Shown piece by piece: positions 26,516 to 64,000 of a stretch of DNA of 64,000 nt. The notes beneath the pieces were generated by a model, which saw only the letters and a program-made list of their open reading frames with translations, made no database searches and was not told the DNA's origin. Source of the DNA: Anoplopoma fimbria (taxonomy: Eukaryota > Chordata > Actinopteri > Perciformes > Anoplopomatidae). How positions within the stretch are numbered: position 1 is the stretch's first letter; the number at the start of each line of letters is the position of its first letter. The translations under genes were made by a program, and so were the position numbers. The stretch lies in assembly GCF_027596085.1 (NCBI RefSeq), contig NC_072470.1, positions 7,828,787 through 7,892,786 on the forward strand. Reading direction: 5' to 3'.

Positions 26516-26728
26516 CCGACTCAGCGTGCCTGCACAACCCAGAGAGCCTCCACAGCAGCGGCTCCTGCATCTCCATCTCAATTCCTCACCCTCTCATAGC
26601 TCCCTCTGACTCTCCCTCGCTTCCTCACCCCCTTCCGAATCACCTCTCACAATAGACTTCCTCTCCGAGCACCAGCCTGAAGGGGAAAAGGCGGGGGGTG
26701 AGTTGGAATATACGGTTTCTCTACAACA
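26516..26728 (+). promoter_or_regulatory. xirp2: xirp2 5' UTR / proximal promoter region
   Basis: A long pyrimidine tract ending TTTCCTTCAG at 26515 could be the acceptor of a 5' UTR exon joined to the start codon at 26729; otherwise this stretch is promoter. An in-frame TGA at 26699-26701, ten codons before the ATG, shows that coding does not extend upstream in this frame. Confidence 0.4.

Positions 26729-64000
<37,272 letters not shown>

Overview
This is a teleost fish nuclear window, most likely percomorph. The evidence is vertebrate intron-exon structure, very dense long (TG)n/(CA)n microsatellites, and typical fish tRNA-derived SINEs, small DNA-transposon derivatives (MITEs) and LINE fragments. 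It is not bacterial; most long reading frames are shadows of simple repeats or chance. I recognise two genes, lying head to head.

Left: positions 10461 to 6803 on the minus strand carry a complete four-coding-exon csrnp3 gene (cysteine/serine-rich nuclear protein 3, AXUD1 family transcription factor). Its exons join in phase at consensus splice sites to give 607 codons plus a stop. The 3' UTR probably runs left from 6802. Positions 1-6560 hold no recognisable coding exon, only a SINE, a (TA)n tract and 3'-UTR-like AT-rich sequence. A noncoding 5' exon may lie near 12.08-12.5 kb.

Middle: about 12.5-26.5 kb is intergenic sequence between the divergent genes, filled with microsatellites, a LINE fragment, hAT-like MITE fragments, and two Tc1-type palindromic MITEs flanking a small AT-rich tandem repeat.

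Right: 26729-64000 on the plus strand is the 5' part of xirp2 (Xin actin-binding repeat-containing protein 2, a striated-muscle F-actin-binding protein). I assemble six coding exons: 26729-26929, 45869-45965, 56290-56447, 60902-61039, 62394-62480 and 63983 to the window end. Together they give 233 open codons with all phases matching. The 97-base second exon was found because the flanking exons are out of phase without it. Its polypyrimidine tract is largely a (TC)29 microsatellite. The Xin repeats lie beyond the window.

The csrnp3-xirp2 pairing mirrors the human CSRNP1-XIRP1 neighbourhood and probably reflects the pre-duplication arrangement. I see no sign of an unknown multi-gene system. 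The points most worth a second look are the xirp2 exon 2 structure, its microsatellite-dependent acceptor, two intronic hairpins, and the MITE/minisatellite cluster.
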